DNA of 64,000 bases, from assembly GCA_030668875.1 (NCBI GenBank), contig DAOVER010000007.1, positions 1 to 64,000 on the forward strand. Direction: 5' to 3'. The notes below the pieces were generated by a model. It did not search any database, was not told the origin of the DNA, and saw nothing but the letters and a program-made list of their open reading frames with translations. Of this stretch, positions 44,758-54,708 are shown in pieces. Source of the DNA: Candidatus Heimdallarchaeota archaeon (GTDB lineage Archaea; Asgardarchaeota; Heimdallarchaeia; Heimdallarchaeales; Heimdallarchaeaceae). Position 1 is the first letter of the stretch. Each line of letters opens with the position of its first letter. The position numbers were made by a program, and so were the translations under genes.

Positions 44758-45444
44758 ATGCGAATTGGAATCACCAAATTTCCGGGAACTAATAATGAAC
44801 AAGATGTTCTCAGAGCATTGAGTATTTTAGATGTTAAGGGTGAACTAATTTATCCTTGGGATGATAAGAAACTGGAAAATTTGGATGCTTTAGTTATAGC
44901 AGGTGGTTTTTCTTATGGAGACTACCTAAGACCTGGTGGCATAGCTGCTCAATCTCCAGTAGCGGAAAAACTAATCGATTTTGAAAAAAATGGTAAGTTT
45001 ATCATAGGTATATGTAACGGTTTCCAAATTTTATGTGAAACAAAAATTCTTCCGGGCGTGCTGACAACTAATCTATCAACTAAGTTTATCTGTAAGTGGA
45101 TAAATATCAAAACTGAGAATTCCCAAAGTCCCCTTTTACAAAATTTAGAATCAATAATTAAGATTCCAATTGCTCATTATGAAGGTAGATATTATCATGA
45201 TTCAAATGGAATCAAGAAAATAAATGACGATGATTCTGTAGCTTTTCGTTATTGTAATGAACATGGTGAGATTACTCAAAAAAGTAATCCTAATGGATCA
45301 TTGGAAAATATTGCTGGTATCACAAATACCAAAGGTAACGTTTTGGGTATGATGCCACATCCTGAACGAGCTAGTTTTGATTATTTAGGCTCGGATACTG
45401 GAAGACAAATCTTTGCAAATTTAATAGAGGAAATAAAATGCTAA
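44758..45444 (+). CDS. purQ: FGAM synthase, glutaminase subunit
   Basis: A 228-residue class I amidotransferase supplying ammonia to PurL. Motifs: FPGTNNEQDVLRAL, LVIAGGFSYGDYLRPGGIAA, IIGICNGFQIL with the nucleophile Cys, IPIAHYEGRYY and GMMPHPERAS (His, Glu). AGGTGA lies directly upstream of the ATG as ribosome site, and the 3' end overlaps purL by 7 nt, indicating tight cotranslation. It acts with the PurS domain of the preceding gene and with PurL. Confidence 0.96.
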   Translation: MRIGITKFPGTNNEQDVLRALSILDVKGELIYPWDDKKLENLDALVIAGGFSYGDYLRPGGIAAQSPVAEKLIDFEKNGKFIIGICNGFQILCETKILPGVLTTNLSTKFICKWINIKTENSQSPLLQNLESIIKIPIAHYEGRYYHDSNGIKKINDDDSVAFRYCNEHGEITQKSNPNGSLENIAGITNTKGNVLGMMPHPERASFDYLGSDTGRQIFANLIEEIKC

Positions 45445-47615
45445 CAACAGAAGAATATAGTAAAATTCTTGATGTATTAGAAAGAGAGCCCAATAAGGGA
45501 GAAGTAGCTGTTTTTGAAGCTATGTGGTCTGAACACTGCTCTTACAAATCTTCCAAGAGATGGTTTCACCTGTTCAACGAAAAAGCCCCATATATCGAGC
45601 TTGGGATTGGAGAAGGTGCGGGTTTAATAAATCTTGGAGATGATTTACTTGTTGGTTTAGGATTAGAAAGCCATAATCATCCATCTGCAATTTCACCCTA
45701 TGATGGTGCTGCAACAGGTGTTGGTGGTATTATTAGAGATATACTATCTCAGGGATGTAAACCAATCGCTGTTCTAGATGCTATTAGATTTGGCAATATA
45801 GAAAAATCTCAACACTCTCAGTATCTTTTGGAGAACGTTGTTAGAGGTATTTCGTTCTATGGTAATTGTTGTGGAATTCCTACAGTTGGAGGAGAAGTAG
45901 AGTTTGCACCACAATTTGAACATAATTGTTTGGTAAATGCAATGTGTGTTGGAGTGGTTCAGAAAAACAAGGTAGTGAGAAGTATGGCTACAAAGCTAGG
46001 ATCATTTCTTGTTCTCTATGGAGCAAGAACTGGAAGAGATGGGATACATGGTGTTTCTTTTGCTTCCAAAGATTTGAGCGATAAGAGTGATAGGGATCGA
46101 CCAGCCGTTCAAATTGGGGATCCTTTAATGGAGAAAATACTAATTGATGTTACTTTAGAGTTAGTAGAAAAAGAGCTTCTTGAAGGATTGCAAGATCTAG
46201 GAGGAGGGGGATTGAGCTGTGCTGTATCTGAAATGGCACACAAAGGAAATACTGGTGCAATAATCAGGTTGGAAGACGTTCATCTAAGAGAAGATGATAT
46301 GCTACCTTGGGAAATATTGGTTTCTGAATCTCAAGAAAGAATGTTAGCTGTAGTTGAACCTGATAAATTAGATGAAGTTGTAAGTATTCTAGACAAACAG
46401 GATTTAACCTATGGAGTAATTGGTGAAGTTACAGATAATAGCCATTGTATTGCATATTTTAGAGGAGAAAAAATTATTAATTTACCAGTTGAATTAATAG
46501 TTGATGGTTTTCCAGAACCTGAAAGGATTGCAGAAAAACCAAGCTACTTGGATGAAGAAGATTTTCTTATTCCTAAAATTGAAGATATAAAGCACGAAAT
46601 TCTCAAACTTCTATCCTCTCCAAATATTGGAAGCAAAGCTTGGGTGTATCAACAGTATGATCAGCATGTTCAAACGCAAACAGTTGTTCCCGCTGGATCT
46701 GATTCAGCTGTTTTGAGACTTGATAATGGGAAATACGTTGCTCTCTCGTTAGATTGTAATTCATTTATGGTTTATCTCGATCCATATAATGGAACCGCAA
46801 ATAGTGCAACTGAAGCAATGAGAAATTTAATTGCAACTGGAGCGAAACCATTAGCATTTGTGGATTGCTTGAATTTTGGTAATCCAGAACATCCTGATTC
46901 TTATTGGCAATTCGTTGAATCAATAAAGGGTTTAGGGCAATTCTCGCACGATTTTAATATTCCTGTTGTTGGAGGAAATGTTTCCTTGTATAATGAAAGT
47001 TTCATTGAAGATAAGAGAGAAAGAATAAACCCCACACCTACAATAGGAATGATTGGTATCATTGAAAATCCAGAAAAATTGATAAAAAACAACTTTCAAG
47101 AAAAAGGAACCTTTGTTGTGAGTATCGGAGAGTGCGACGGTAATCTTAATGGTTCCGAATTTTTAAGAAATAATTTTGGAATTCTTCAAGGAAAAATATC
47201 ACAATATGATAAAAAGAACGAAGAATCTTCTCGAAAAGCTATTGAAAATTTAAATCAAGCAGGATATATTAAGAGTTGTCACGACATCTCAAATGGAGGT
47301 CTAATTACAGCTTTAGCAGAAATGACTTTTAAAAATGAAATTGGTGTGAAATTAGATTTATTAGACAATGACTCCTTTAAAATACTCAAACCAGAAGAAT
47401 TTCTTTTTGCTGAAACACCTTCAAGATATATTATAGAAATATCATCAGAGTACATTGAAGGTGCATCCAAAATGATTGAAGGTAAGGTTTCTTTTAGCAT
47501 TCTAGGAAAAACTATTACTAAACAAAAAATAGAGATTGAGAATTTTCTTTCTATGGACATTAAACAGCTGAAAAATGCGTGGAAAAAAACTATTTCACAA
47601 TATATGGAGAACTAA
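45438..47615 (+). CDS. purL: FGAM synthase, large subunit
   Basis: A 725-residue small-type PurL (no fused glutaminase), converting FGAR to FGAM with ATP. Signatures: [69 protein letters not shown] and, in the second half, AVALSLDCN-like [24 protein letters not shown]-type substrate loops, [10 protein letters not shown] and [16 protein letters not shown]. The length matches Bacillus/archaeal PurL that requires separate PurS and PurQ. It overlaps purQ; purE starts 3 nt after its stop. Confidence 0.97.
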   Translation: MLTTEEYSKILDVLEREPNKGEVAVFEAMWSEHCSYKSSKRWFHLFNEKAPYIELGIGEGAGLINLGDDLLVGLGLESHNHPSAISPYDGAATGVGGIIRDILSQGCKPIAVLDAIRFGNIEKSQHSQYLLENVVRGISFYGNCCGIPTVGGEVEFAPQFEHNCLVNAMCVGVVQKNKVVRSMATKLGSFLVLYGARTGRDGIHGVSFASKDLSDKSDRDRPAVQIGDPLMEKILIDVTLELVEKELLEGLQDLGGGGLSCAVSEMAHKGNTGAIIRLEDVHLREDDMLPWEILVSESQERMLAVVEPDKLDEVVSILDKQDLTYGVIGEVTDNSHCIAYFRGEKIINLPVELIVDGFPEPERIAEKPSYLDEEDFLIPKIEDIKHEILKLLSSPNIGSKAWVYQQYDQHVQTQTVVPAGSDSAVLRLDNGKYVALSLDCNSFMVYLDPYNGTANSATEAMRNLIATGAKPLAFVDCLNFGNPEHPDSYWQFVESIKGLGQFSHDFNIPVVGGNVSLYNESFIEDKRERINPTPTIGMIGIIENPEKLIKNNFQEKGTFVVSIGECDGNLNGSEFLRNNFGILQGKISQYDKKNEESSRKAIENLNQAGYIKSCHDISNGGLITALAEMTFKNEIGVKLDLLDNDSFKILKPEEFLFAETPSRYIIEISSEYIEGASKMIEGKVSFSILGKTITKQKIEIENFLSMDIKQLKNAWKKTISQYMEN

Positions 47616-47617
47616 AG

Positions 47618-48028
47618 ATGATTGATATTATAGCAGGAAGCAAAAGTGATGAAAAGATTGTACAGAAAGCAGTAACAATCTTAGAAAAGAATGGAACATC
47701 ATTCAATGTTTATTATATCTCAGCACACAGAGAGCATGATAAATTGGTAGAGACAATTAAAGCATCTTCATCAGATGTTTTTATTTGTATAGCTGGTTTA
47801 GCAGCAGCGTTACCAGGAGTAGTAGCATCTTTAACTGACAAACCTGTAATAGGTGTGCCTGTTTCTGCTACCTTAAACGGATTAGATGCGTTACTATCTA
47901 TGGTCCAAATGCCTAAGGGGGTACCAGTTGCAACCGTAGGAATTGATAATGGTCAAAATGCTGCTCATTTAGCTATTAGAATTTTACAATTAAAAAGAAA
48001 GGAAGGAATAAGTGAAAAGAATGACTGA
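47618..48028 (+). CDS. purE: AIR carboxylase / N5-CAIR mutase (PurE)
   Basis: A 136-residue Pur[84 protein letters not shown]. No purK is present in the cluster, so this may be a class II enzyme that carboxylates AIR directly with CO2; this is inference from gene content. ATG 47618 is 3 nt after purL; the longer TTG-started version would overlap purL without family support. The 3' end overlaps purM by 8 nt. Confidence 0.93.
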   Translation: MIDIIAGSKSDEKIVQKAVTILEKNGTSFNVYYISAHREHDKLVETIKASSSDVFICIAGLAAALPGVVASLTDKPVIGVPVSATLNGLDALLSMVQMPKGVPVATVGIDNGQNAAHLAIRILQLKRKEGISEKND

Positions 48029-49058
48029 TAATAAAAAACCTCCTTCAACATATGCAGAAGCTGGAATCGATTTGTCAATAGAAGCTCAAATTCTAAAAAC
48101 AATTAATGATTATGTGAAAAAATCCTTTCAATTTGGTGATGTAGTTGCAAAGGAAGGTCATTACGCAAATATGATTAAATTAGGCGATATTGGTTTAGCA
48201 CTCACTTCAGACGGGGTTGGTACTAAATTACTTATTGCTCAAGATACTGGGAAACTTGACACAATAGGAATCGACTGTGTAGCAATGAATGTTAATGATT
48301 TGCTTTCAATGGGAATTCCTCCAAAAGCATTTGTAGATTATTTAGCAGTATCTGAATTGAACAAATCTCAAATCGAGCAAATAATTTCTGGAATTTATAA
48401 GGGATGTGAATTATCAGGAATTCCCTTGCTAGGTGGAGAGCTAGCAACAGTACCTGAGTTATTAGTTGATAAGAAAAATGCTTTTGATGTTGCCGGAACC
48501 GCTTTGGGAATAGTTTCTCTTGATAGTGTTATTGATGGGTCTAAAATCAAACTTGGTGACTCTGTTATTGGAATAACAAGCAGTGGATTACATTCAAATG
48601 GATATACTATTGTAAGAAAAATTCTTTCAATCAAGTATCTTCTAAGTGAGAGTTTTCCATGGGGAAGAGAAGTGTATGAAGAGCTCTTAGAACCAACGAG
48701 GATTTATGTTAAAGCAATACTAGATCTTATAGAAAGTTGTTCAGTATCAGGTTTAGCTCATATTACAGGTGGTGGTTTTAAGAAATTATTCAGACTAACC
48801 AATTATGGTTTTGAGTTGAATAATTTCCCCAAACTATCGAATATATTTGAGGAAATTCATATTTTGGGTAGAATTTCCTTCCAAGAGATGTTTTCAATTT
48901 TCAACATGGGAATTGGCTTTGTTGCTGTTGTTCCAAAAGAAGAGGAAGAGAAAGCGCTTAAGCTATTAAATAAGCATTTCAAAAGCATCACAATCGGAGA
49001 GGTTGTAGAAGATCCAATAGTATCTATTTCTAAGTATGATGTGTTATTTACAAGGTGA
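48021..49058 (+). CDS. purM: AIR synthetase
   Basis: A 345-residue PurM closing FGAM to AIR with ATP. Seen are [66 protein letters not shown] (the glycine/Asp-rich active region), [31 protein letters not shown] and [16 protein letters not shown] 48021 overlaps the purE end; GTG 48012 would add three residues. purN follows directly with overlap-like spacing. Confidence 0.96.
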   Translation: MTDNKKPPSTYAEAGIDLSIEAQILKTINDYVKKSFQFGDVVAKEGHYANMIKLGDIGLALTSDGVGTKLLIAQDTGKLDTIGIDCVAMNVNDLLSMGIPPKAFVDYLAVSELNKSQIEQIISGIYKGCELSGIPLLGGELATVPELLVDKKNAFDVAGTALGIVSLDSVIDGSKIKLGDSVIGITSSGLHSNGYTIVRKILSIKYLLSESFPWGREVYEELLEPTRIYVKAILDLIESCSVSGLAHITGGGFKKLFRLTNYGFELNNFPKLSNIFEEIHILGRISFQEMFSIFNMGIGFVAVVPKEEEEKALKLLNKHFKSITIGEVVEDPIVSISKYDVLFTR

Positions 49059-49062
49059 TATG

Positions 49063-49665
49063 ATGAAAATAGCTGTTCTAATATCTGGAAGAGGTTCTAA
49101 TCTTCAGGCCATACTTAAAGCTGAAAATGAAAAAAAGTTAGGTAATGCTGAAGTTTTCTTGATTATCAGCAGTAATCCTAATGCAGCAGGTTTAGAATTT
49201 GCAAAAAACTATAACAAATACGCCGTTGTACTTGATCCAAAGGATTATGCTAATAAAACTGAATATGATAAGAAATTGAAATCTATAATGCTTGAAAATG
49301 ATATTGAATTGATAGTTTTAGCTGGATTTATGAAAGTTTTATCACATTCATTTGTTGATTATTTTAAGAACAAAATTATCAATATTCATCCGTCCTTACT
49401 CCCAGCTTTTCCAGGTTTAAATATTCATGAAAGGGTATTAGAATATGGAGTGAAATATTCTGGATGCACAGTTCATTTTGTGAATGCAGATGTTGACGGA
49501 GGACCTATTATTGCTCAAAGAGTGGTTGAAGTGTTAGATGGGGATTCACCTGATTCATTAGCTGCCAGAATATTGATCAAAGAACATATTCTGCTACCAG
49601 AAGTGATAAAGAAAATTTCAGAAAATAAGATTATTGTAAATCAAAGAAGAGTGAAGGTAAATTAA
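49063..49665 (+). CDS. purN: Phosphoribosylglycinamide formyltransferase (folate-dependent)
   Basis: A 200-residue PurN: KIAVLISGRGSNLQAILKA at the start (GAR-phosphate loop), INIHPSLLPAFPGLNIHERVL with the catalytic Asn/His region, and GCTVHFVNADVDGGPIIAQRVV with the catalytic Asp. It uses 10-formyl-tetrahydrofolate, unlike PurT, so folate C1 chemistry is implied even though PurP formylates AICAR with formate. ATG 49063 has AGGTGA 4 nt upstream; earlier in-frame ATGs (49036, 49060) are less well placed. Confidence 0.95.
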   Translation: MKIAVLISGRGSNLQAILKAENEKKLGNAEVFLIISSNPNAAGLEFAKNYNKYAVVLDPKDYANKTEYDKKLKSIMLENDIELIVLAGFMKVLSHSFVDYFKNKIINIHPSLLPAFPGLNIHERVLEYGVKYSGCTVHFVNADVDGGPIIAQRVVEVLDGDSPDSLAARILIKEHILLPEVIKKISENKIIVNQRRVKVN

Positions 49666-49666
49666 G

Positions 49667-51064
49667 ATGTGTGGTGTTTTAGGTATAATTGGACCAACAA
49701 CACTTGGTCAAGGTAAAGTTTTGCTTCAGATGCTAACACATAGAGGACAAGATGCAAGTGGGGTTGGGTGGATTGAAGAAAAAACAAGCAATATTAAGAT
49801 TATTAAGAAAGATAGCTATCCAGATTTACTAGATTTGGATGAAACTAAAGAAACTTCTCAATTAATTGGATCTACAAGATATCCCACATTTGGAACAAGA
49901 ACTGACAGTTCTAATATAGAAAAATATGCACAACCCTTTACCTTCAAAACCAAGTATGGTACATTAGCAATAGTACACAATGGTAATATCACCAATATTC
50001 ATAACATGATAACTAGAGACTATGAAAGTGATACCGAATTCATCGTTGAGTTCCTTGGAAGCTTACTAAATAAAACCCAAGGGAATCTGAATGAATCAGT
50101 CAAAATGTTTATGGAAAGAGTGGATGGAAGCTATTCAATTATAGGGACGCTGGATGAAACACTATTTTCTTTCAGGGATCCAAGGGGTATAAGACCTTTA
50201 GTGATGGGAAGTAATGAAAATATTACTGTTATTAGTTCAGAAAGCGTTGTACTTCAAAATATTGGTGTTGAAAATATAAGAGATATAAAACCTGGAGAAT
50301 TAATTATTTTCAAAAAACAAGATATCCAAAGTTTTCAGATTTTAGTGAAAGATCATGCACATTGTATGTTTGAGTATGTTTACTTTGCTAATCCATGTTC
50401 AATTATTGAAGAGCGACTAGTTTATGATGTGAGGTTGGATTTAGGCAAGGAACTAGGGTTAAGAATAAAGGAGAATAATCTGGATATTGATTATATTGTT
50501 CCTGTTCCTGATACTTCAAGACCCGCTTCCCAGGGGTTATCCGAAGTATTGAACCTTCCCATACGAGAAGCAATAATCAAGAATAGATATCTTCAACGTA
50601 CCTTTATTATGAAGAGCAAACAAGAACGAACAAAAATTGCAAAAAGCAAATATCTCTATACAGCCAAATATATCAAAAATAAAAACATCCTAGTTGTAGA
50701 TGATTCAATAGTTAGAGGGTTGACAAGTCAAAAAATAGTCAAAGATTTAAGAAAACTGGGAGCTAATAAGATATACTTTGCCGTAACTTGTCCTGCAATA
50801 AGATTTGCTTGTTATTATGGTATAGATTTTCCAACTGATGAAGAATTGATTGCTTCAGGTCACACAGTAGAAAAAATCAAAGAAGTTCTTGATGTAGACG
50901 GAGTATTTTATCAGAACATTGATTCATTAAAAACTGCAATCGGTTTCTCTGATTTATGTACCGCTTGTTTATCTGGAAGTTATCCAACACCTTATGCTCA
51001 AGAAATCAGGATTAAATATTTGAACGGGGAATTAAAAGGGAGAAGTCATTATGAAGAGGTCTAA
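49667..51064 (+). CDS. purF: Amidophosphoribosyltransferase
   Basis: A 465-residue first committed enzyme of purine synthesis (PRPP plus Gln to phosphoribosylamine). Met-Cys-Gly at the start places the nucleophile Cys directly after the initiator, with no propeptide. GVLGIIG, LTHRGQDASGVGW, STRYPTFG, VHNGNITN follow in the Ntn domain; the PRTase domain has VVDDSIVRGLTSQKI. Cys in HCMFEYVYFA, CPAIRFAC and LCTACLSGSYP match the spacing of the four ligands of the Bacillus-type [4Fe-4S] cluster. It starts 1 nt after purN and ends 2 nt before purD. Confidence 0.96.
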   Translation: MCGVLGIIGPTTLGQGKVLLQMLTHRGQDASGVGWIEEKTSNIKIIKKDSYPDLLDLDETKETSQLIGSTRYPTFGTRTDSSNIEKYAQPFTFKTKYGTLAIVHNGNITNIHNMITRDYESDTEFIVEFLGSLLNKTQGNLNESVKMFMERVDGSYSIIGTLDETLFSFRDPRGIRPLVMGSNENITVISSESVVLQNIGVENIRDIKPGELIIFKKQDIQSFQILVKDHAHCMFEYVYFANPCSIIEERLVYDVRLDLGKELGLRIKENNLDIDYIVPVPDTSRPASQGLSEVLNLPIREAIIKNRYLQRTFIMKSKQERTKIAKSKYLYTAKYIKNKNILVVDDSIVRGLTSQKIVKDLRKLGANKIYFAVTCPAIRFACYYGIDFPTDEELIASGHTVEKIKEVLDVDGVFYQNIDSLKTAIGFSDLCTACLSGSYPTPYAQEIRIKYLNGELKGRSHYEEV

Positions 51065-51066
51065 AA

Positions 51067-52320
51067 ATGTCTGAAAAAATACTGTTAATAGGTAATGGTG
51101 CAAGAGAGCATGCTATTGCGAAAAAGATTGTAGAAAATGAGGGGATTTTATATTCCTATATGTCAAGAGAAAATCCTGGTATAGCAGATTTATCCAAGAA
51201 ATTTAGTGTTGGTAAACTTGAGGACTTCAATAAGCTAAAGAAATATAGAAATGTTGACTATGCAATTGTGGGACCTGAATCACCTCTCTCTGAAGGTATA
51301 ACTAATTACTTGGAAGATAAACTGAAAATTCCAACTTGTGGTCCAAGAAAAGAAGTTGCAAAAATAGAGTCAAGTAAGATTTTTGCCAGATATTTACTTG
51401 ATGCATATGATATACCAGGAAATATACCATATACAATCTGTAGAACAATTGATGATTTAGAAGACGCAATTCAAGAATTTGGCTTGGAAATCGTTATTAA
51501 ACCAGATGGCTTAACTGGGGGAAAAGGTGTAAAGGTCTATGGTGATCATTTCAATTGTTTTAAAGAAGCAAGAAATTATGCAAAACAATTACTAGCTCAA
51601 GATGCAGAATTTCTCGTTGAAGAGAAAATCAAAGGAAAAGAGTTTTCATTACAAGTTTTTACAGATGGGAAAACAATAACTCCTATGCCATTGGTTCGAG
51701 ATTACAAAAGAGCCTATGATGAAGAGAAAGGCCCAAATACTGGAGGCATGGGATCATATAGTTTACCTTCTCATGATTTACCATTTTTGTCAGAGAAAGA
51801 TATCAAATCCGCGAATGAAATTCTAGGGAAAACAGTTACTGCAATGAAAAAGGAAACCGGTATTGACTATAAAGGAATATTATATGGTCAATTTATGAAA
51901 ACAAATGGGAAAATTCATGTGATTGAATTTAATGTGAGATTTGGCGATCCTGAAGCTATAAATGTTCTGAAGCTTCTCAAAACAGATTTCAATTTAATCG
52001 CAAACCAAATAATTGATGGAAATCTAGGAAAAACTGAGTTTTCTAATCAGGCAACGGTCTGTACATACCTTGTTCCAGATGGCTATCCAACAAATCCAAA
52101 AGAGAATAGACCTATTGAAGTTGATTCTACCATGAATGCTGATTTATACTATGCTTCAGTATACAGAGAAAGGAAAGAAATCAAAACAACAAAGAGCAGA
52201 GCTATAGCAATAATTGAAACTGGTTCAAATCTAGAAGTAGCAAAACAAAAAATTAATGATAATATAACAAAAATAAAGGGAGATCTCTTCTATAGGAACG
52301 ATATAGGCGTTCTCTTATAG
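51067..52320 (+). CDS. purD: Phosphoribosylamine-glycine ligase
   Basis: A 417-residue ATP-grasp GAR synthetase: KILLIGNGAREHAIAKKI, YAIVGPESPLSEGI, CGPRKEVAKIESSKIFAR, VIKPDGLTGGKGVKVYGDH, LVEEKIKGKEFSLQVFTDG, GPNTGGMGSYS and EFNVRFGDPEAINVL. It is the last gene of the plus-strand purine operon and converges on pyrI 21 nt away. Together with purF and purN it forms the early steps of the pathway at the 3' end of the operon. Confidence 0.96.
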   Translation: MSEKILLIGNGAREHAIAKKIVENEGILYSYMSRENPGIADLSKKFSVGKLEDFNKLKKYRNVDYAIVGPESPLSEGITNYLEDKLKIPTCGPRKEVAKIESSKIFARYLLDAYDIPGNIPYTICRTIDDLEDAIQEFGLEIVIKPDGLTGGKGVKVYGDHFNCFKEARNYAKQLLAQDAEFLVEEKIKGKEFSLQVFTDGKTITPMPLVRDYKRAYDEEKGPNTGGMGSYSLPSHDLPFLSEKDIKSANEILGKTVTAMKKETGIDYKGILYGQFMKTNGKIHVIEFNVRFGDPEAINVLKLLKTDFNLIANQIIDGNLGKTEFSNQATVCTYLVPDGYPTNPKENRPIEVDSTMNADLYYASVYRERKEIKTTKSRAIAIIETGSNLEVAKQKINDNITKIKGDLFYRNDIGVLL

Positions 52321-52341
52321 GTAGCTTTAATGAGTTCTAAA

Positions 52342-52812
52342 TCACAGTTTACGATTTAGATATTTCTTATCCAGTAATCGATCACAATATACACATCTTA
52401 AAATAAGTGGATCCTTCGAAACAACATCAAACGAAGATACAATCGGTTCATGAGCATTAGAAACACAGTTTGGATTAACACAGTCAACAAAATCTTCAAC
52501 ATGTTCAGGAATTTTCAGGTATTGTTTCTCTTGAACTTTGTAATCTACAATAATGTTTACAGTTGCAGTTGGGGCAATGAAAGAAAGTTTCTGCGTATCT
52601 TGAGAAGTAAGAGCTTTTCCTCTTATTTTTACAACATCTTTAAGTTTCATCTTTCTAGAAGGAACTCTTATAGCTAAAGCTACAGTATAGGGATAGTTGG
52701 AATCAATACCGAGAATTTCAAGAATCTTCAAAGCTTTACCTGGGGGGATTCTATCAATTACTGTACCATCTTTGATTTTTGTAACAATCAACTTATCATT
52801 ACTTTCACTCAT
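52342..52812 (-). CDS. pyrI: Aspartate carbamoyltransferase regulatory chain
   Basis: About 156 residues; binds nucleotide effectors and zinc and joins catalytic trimers. The N-terminal allosteric domain has VTKIKDGTVIDRIPPGKALKILEILGI and the C-terminal zinc domain has CVNPNCVSNAHEP and RCVYCDRLL (four Cys). The ATG at 52812 overlaps the pyrB stop by a few nt less than the ATG at 52821; either is possible. pyrB is directly upstream on the same strand. Confidence 0.95.
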   Translation of the reverse strand: MSESNDKLIVTKIKDGTVIDRIPPGKALKILEILGIDSNYPYTVALAIRVPSRKMKLKDVVKIRGKALTSQDTQKLSFIAPTATVNIIVDYKVQEKQYLKIPEHVEDFVDCVNPNCVSNAHEPIVSSFDVVSKDPLILRCVYCDRLLDKKYLNRKL

Positions 52813-52813
52813 T

Positions 52814-53731
52814 TTAATCAAGTCCCAAATATTTTAAAATTAAGGCCATTCTTATCCAAACACCATTATGTGCTTGTTCAAAGTATCTAGAATGCTTGGT
52901 TTTGTCAATTGCATAATCAATCTCATCCACACGAGGAAGAGGATGTAATATGATAAATCGATCCTTAACGTTCTTGATGTCTTCCGTAGATATTTGATAA
53001 ACCCCTTTGAGCCTTTCATAATCCACAGGATCTGGAAATCGCTCTTTTTGAATTCTAGTCATATAAAGAACATCAAGATCAGGGATGATATCTTTTAGAT
53101 TCTCTTCAGTATTAAATTTGAATCCATTTTCCTTTAATCTCAATGCTACATTTTTTCTTAATTTAAGAGCTGGAGGAGCTATCAGATGAAGATCTATATT
53201 ATCATATTTTGCCAAAGCGAATAGAAGTGAAGGAATAGTTCTTCCATAGAGTAAGTCACCCATTACACCAATACTTAGATTGTCGATTCCTTTAAACTCC
53301 TTCTTAATGGAATAAAGGTCAAGTAAAGCCTGAGTTGGGTGTTCTTGCGAACCTGTTCCTCCAGATATCACTGGAATTGAAGCAAATTTTTTGGCTATCT
53401 CTCCTACCCCTTCAATATAGTGTCTAATGACCGCAATATCAGAATAATGATTAATCATTCTTAAAGTATCAGCAATACTTTCACCCTTAACAGTGCTACT
53501 TACTTTAGCATCGGTAAAACCTAAAATTTGTCCACCTAGTCTTAGCATGGCACTCTCAAAAGAAAGCCTAGTTCTAGTGCTTGGTTCAAAGAATAATGAT
53601 GCTAAGATTTTTCCTTTACATTTATCTGCAAATTGGTCAGGGTTTGCTTCTATTTTGGAAGCAAGAGAAAAAATCTGTTCAACAAAATCTTTGGAAATGG
53701 TCCTTGTTGAGAATAAATGTTTTGGTATCAT
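52814..53731 (-). CDS. pyrB: Aspartate carbamoyltransferase catalytic chain
   Basis: A 305-residue transcarbamylase making carbamoyl-aspartate. FFEPSTRTRLSFESAMLRLGG is the carbamoyl phosphate site; KGESIADTLRMINHY, SGGTGSQEHPTQALLDLY and ILHPLPRVDEI are the other signatures. It forms the ATCase complex with PyrI, encoded just downstream. Its promoter region is shared divergently with the second OMP-decarboxylase-like gene. Confidence 0.96.
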   Translation of the reverse strand: MIPKHLFSTRTISKDFVEQIFSLASKIEANPDQFADKCKGKILASLFFEPSTRTRLSFESAMLRLGGQILGFTDAKVSSTVKGESIADTLRMINHYSDIAVIRHYIEGVGEIAKKFASIPVISGGTGSQEHPTQALLDLYSIKKEFKGIDNLSIGVMGDLLYGRTIPSLLFALAKYDNIDLHLIAPPALKLRKNVALRLKENGFKFNTEENLKDIIPDLDVLYMTRIQKERFPDPVDYERLKGVYQISTEDIKNVKDRFIILHPLPRVDEIDYAIDKTKHSRYFEQAHNGVWIRMALILKYLGLD

Positions 53732-53798
53732 TTTTATACCTTTTTTCCAAAAAGAGTAAAAAGTTACTAAGTTATAAAAGATGTGGTGAGCAAGAGAA

Positions 53799-53810
53799 AT
53801 TTTGCAAAAT
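53799..53810. promoter_or_regulatory. Perfect 12-bp palindrome between pyrB and the second pyrF-like gene
   Basis: ATTTTGCAAAAT lies about 25-30 nt after the TATA-like GTTATAAAAG (53771-53780), where plus-strand transcription should begin. Its TTGCAA core matches half of the purC palindrome. It may be an operator for one or both divergent pyrimidine genes; in this AT-rich DNA similar runs also arise by chance. Confidence 0.35.
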
Positions 53811-53890
53811 AGTGTAAAATAAATCCAACAAGCTGATTTTTCATGAAAGCTAAAACAAGGATTAAATATGGAAAGGTGAATCTTTTCTAC

Positions 53891-54706
53891 ATGAGTTCAA
53901 TTCTTCCCAGTTTCTTAGACAAATATGCGGAAGTTGTTAAGAAAAAGAATAGTATACTATGCGTTGGTCTAGATCCTGCATTACCAATTCAAAGAATGAG
54001 ACAAGTAATTCCAAATGATGATAGACTCGAATTTATGAAAAGAATAATAGCTGATGTAGCACCTTATGCAAGCGTAATAAAAATGAATAGACAGTACTTA
54101 ATAGGTCTTACAGCTGCTGAGATACGACAATTAAATGTCCTGATACATCAACAGGGAATGCTTTCAATAGTTGATCACAAACTTGCAGATATCAGTTCTT
54201 CAAACTCTTCTGCTATTTTCTGGATAAGAGAGGAAGGTTTTGATGCCTTTACTTTTAATCCTTATGGTGGGAATATCGAGGAAGCTACGAGAATGGCCCA
54301 TGAGAAGAAGCTAGGAATAATTGTAGTAACCTTGATGTCTAATCCCCAAGCAATAATTCAAAAACTGCTTAATATCTACGAAAGTCCCTTCTTTTTACAT
54401 GTTGCAGAAATATGTAAAGTTGCTAAATCAGATGGTTGTATGATTGGAGCTGGAAGTCATATTAAACTAACAGATATTGCCAAAATTAAACAGTTGATTG
54501 GAAATAATGCAATTGCTCTGGTTCCAATAATGGGACAATATAAAGAAAATGCAAAACATACAATATTGCATTTTGGAGATAAAACAATGATTAGTGTTGG
54601 TGGAGCAATTTTATACTCGGATAATCCACCAGAAAAAGCAAGACAATACCAAGAACAGTTTAACGCTTATAGAGATAAATTGAGTCAGAAGAGTTTAGAT
54701 ATTTAG
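53891..54706 (+). CDS. OMP decarboxylase paralogue with altered phosphate-binding site
   Basis: A 271-residue homologue that aligns without gaps to the PyrF at 37403 through about residue 244. The catalytic Asp-Lys-Asp is kept (DHKLAD; D95, K97, D100), as are CVGLDPA and TFNPYGG. The phosphate loop PGVGAQGG (212-219) is changed to PIMGQYKE, and the phosphate-binding Arg238 is Gly (ISVGGAILYS). It probably no longer binds OMP in the normal way and may be a different lyase or a regulatory relative. GGTGA (53875-53879) supports ATG 53891; ATG 53843 would add 16 residues. Confidence 0.9.
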   Translation: MSSILPSFLDKYAEVVKKKNSILCVGLDPALPIQRMRQVIPNDDRLEFMKRIIADVAPYASVIKMNRQYLIGLTAAEIRQLNVLIHQQGMLSIVDHKLADISSSNSSAIFWIREEGFDAFTFNPYGGNIEEATRMAHEKKLGIIVVTLMSNPQAIIQKLLNIYESPFFLHVAEICKVAKSDGCMIGAGSHIKLTDIAKIKQLIGNNAIALVPIMGQYKENAKHTILHFGDKTMISVGGAILYSDNPPEKARQYQEQFNAYRDKLSQKSLDI

Positions 54707-54708
54707 AT

